DNA of 7,331 bases from Nautiliaceae bacterium. Lineage in GTDB: Bacteria > Campylobacterota > Campylobacteria > Campylobacterales > Nautiliaceae. The first letter of the stretch is position 1. Every line of letters starts with the position of its first letter. Location: positions 1 to 7,331 of the forward strand of contig JAMOSM010000123.1 in assembly GCA_027063075.1 (NCBI GenBank). The letters run 5' to 3'. Position numbers and translations under genes: made by a program. The notes under the pieces are model-generated. The model was given only the letters and a program-made list of their open reading frames with translations. It was not told the DNA's origin and searched no databases. Of the stretch, positions 6,974-7,331 are shown piece by piece.

Positions 6974-7155
6974 TTAATTACAACCTGGTGGAATTTCTCC
7001 ATTAAACACACATTTTAAAAAAATGCTGAATTCCTTTAGCAACTTTTTTTGTAATTTCTTTGCTTTTGATAACTTCATCTATTTTTGGATTTTATTTTTC
7101 TTGCAAGCAGTCTGGCTTTCATCTTCCCTTCTTTAGTGAGTGAATTTTCATTCAT
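6974..7155 (-). pseudogene. Degenerate, N-terminally truncated paralogue of the small single-cysteine protein
   Basis: Reading from an ATG at 7155, the first frame gives MNENSLTKEGKMK and stops at 7077-7075. Adding one A near 7087-7084 restores a frame reading NPKIDEVIKSKEITKKVAKG. Removing one T from the T7 run at 7023-7017 then gives a continuation ending in KCVFNGEIPPGCN and a stop at 6976-6974. The ending GEIPPGCN matches GKIPAGCS of the intact neighbour, and the preceding helix is similar in character. No signal peptide can be found upstream and there is no clear ribosome binding site. It looks like a decayed tandem duplicate. If both homopolymer breaks are sequencing errors it would be a short open frame of about 60 codons, still lacking an export signal. 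It fills most of the gap between the small gene and the divergent pseudouridine synthase gene. Confidence 0.7.
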
Positions 7156-7186
7156 CAAGATAATTATAACTCTACAAAACTTAAAC

Positions 7187-7205
7187 TTTTCTTAATATAA
7201 GAAAA
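7187..7205. repeat. Perfect 8-bp inverted repeat in the divergent intergenic region
   Basis: TTTTCTTA-ATA-TAAGAAAA is a perfect palindrome with a three-base spacer. It covers the expected -35 region of the rightward pseudouridine synthase promoter and sits just upstream of its -10. It could be an operator or a weak hairpin; AT-rich composition makes chance palindromes common. Confidence 0.4.
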
Positions 7206-7210
7206 ATTTA

Positions 7211-7219
7211 TGATATAAT
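7211..7219 (+). promoter_or_regulatory. Extended -10 promoter of the pseudouridine synthase gene
   Basis: TGATATAAT matches the extended -10 consensus TGnTATAAT exactly. The start codon follows 20 bases after the element, giving a very short leader that carries the AAAAAAGGAA ribosome binding site. Confidence 0.65.
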
Positions 7220-7239
7220 TTTATAAAAAAGGAATTTGA

Positions 7240-7331
7240 ATGAAAAAAGAAAAAGCATATGTCTTGCTTGCTAAACAAGAAGGCATATCAAATAGAAAAG
7301 CAAAAGAGCTAATAGACAGGGGGCTTGTCTA
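7240..7331 (+). CDS. RluA-family RNA pseudouridine synthase, N-terminal part (runs off the right edge)
   Basis: The 30 complete codons read MKKEKAYVLLAKQEG and then a stretch ending in KAKELIDRGLV. This is the beginning of an S4 RNA-binding domain (helix, then the IDRGLV turn) as found at the start of RluA/RsuA-type pseudouridine synthases. These enzymes isomerise specific uridines in ribosomal RNA. The sequence resembles the start of campylobacterotal synthases such as Campylobacter Cj0022 as I remember them. An AAAAAAGGAA site precedes the ATG and a strong extended -10 promoter lies upstream. The catalytic domain is outside the window, so another S4-domain protein remains possible. It is divergent from, and probably unrelated to, the respiratory genes. 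Confidence 0.7.
   Translation, partial: MKKEKAYVLLAKQEGISNRKAKELIDRGLV

Noticed and set aside
1..7331. Search for CRISPR arrays, tRNA genes, insertion sequences and attachment sites
   Set aside because: No regularly spaced direct repeats, tRNA-like cloverleaf, transposase frame or flanking terminal inverted repeats were seen by eye.

Overview
The window is AT-rich (roughly two-thirds A+T) and carries a respiratory molybdoenzyme operon together with an outer-membrane protein of the DUF3373 type. This points to a campylobacterotal (epsilonproteobacterial) sulfur- or hydrogen-metabolising bacterium. A Nautiliales relative such as Nautilia, Caminibacter or Lebetimonas is my best guess. It rests on protein character and composition, not on a marker gene.

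Almost everything is transcribed on the minus strand, so the layout reads right to left. At the far right (7240-7331) the start of an RluA-type rRNA pseudouridine synthase runs the other way. Next come a decayed paralogue of a small protein (6974-7155), the intact small exported protein with a single penultimate cysteine (6550-6894), and a DUF3373 outer-membrane beta-barrel protein (5107-6499) whose frame is broken in an A9 tract. A hairpin terminator and a sigma-70-like promoter overlap in the 88-bp gap before a tightly packed three-gene operon: a Tat-exported molybdopterin oxidoreductase (2361-5018), a four-cluster ferredoxin subunit (1686-2357) and an NrfD-type membrane anchor (366-1676). 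A second terminator with the same stem closes the operon. After a 263-bp gap, the start of thioredoxin (1-102) runs off the left edge with its own promoter.

The three operon proteins form a classic PsrABC-like complex. The quinol-facing membrane subunit passes electrons through four [4Fe-4S] clusters to a periplasmic molybdenum site that reduces a sulfur compound, probably polysulfide, thiosulfate or similar; the substrate cannot be read from sequence alone. The porin-like protein and the small exported protein lie directly upstream in the same orientation and plausibly serve the same periplasmic process. The small protein has one cysteine, at the second-to-last residue. This resembles sulfur-carrier proteins with a C-terminal swinging-arm cysteine, and it is the most interesting lead here.

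Three separate one-base homopolymer frame breaks occur in the right third of the window. They may be real decay, slippage-based switching, or sequencing errors, and raw reads should decide.
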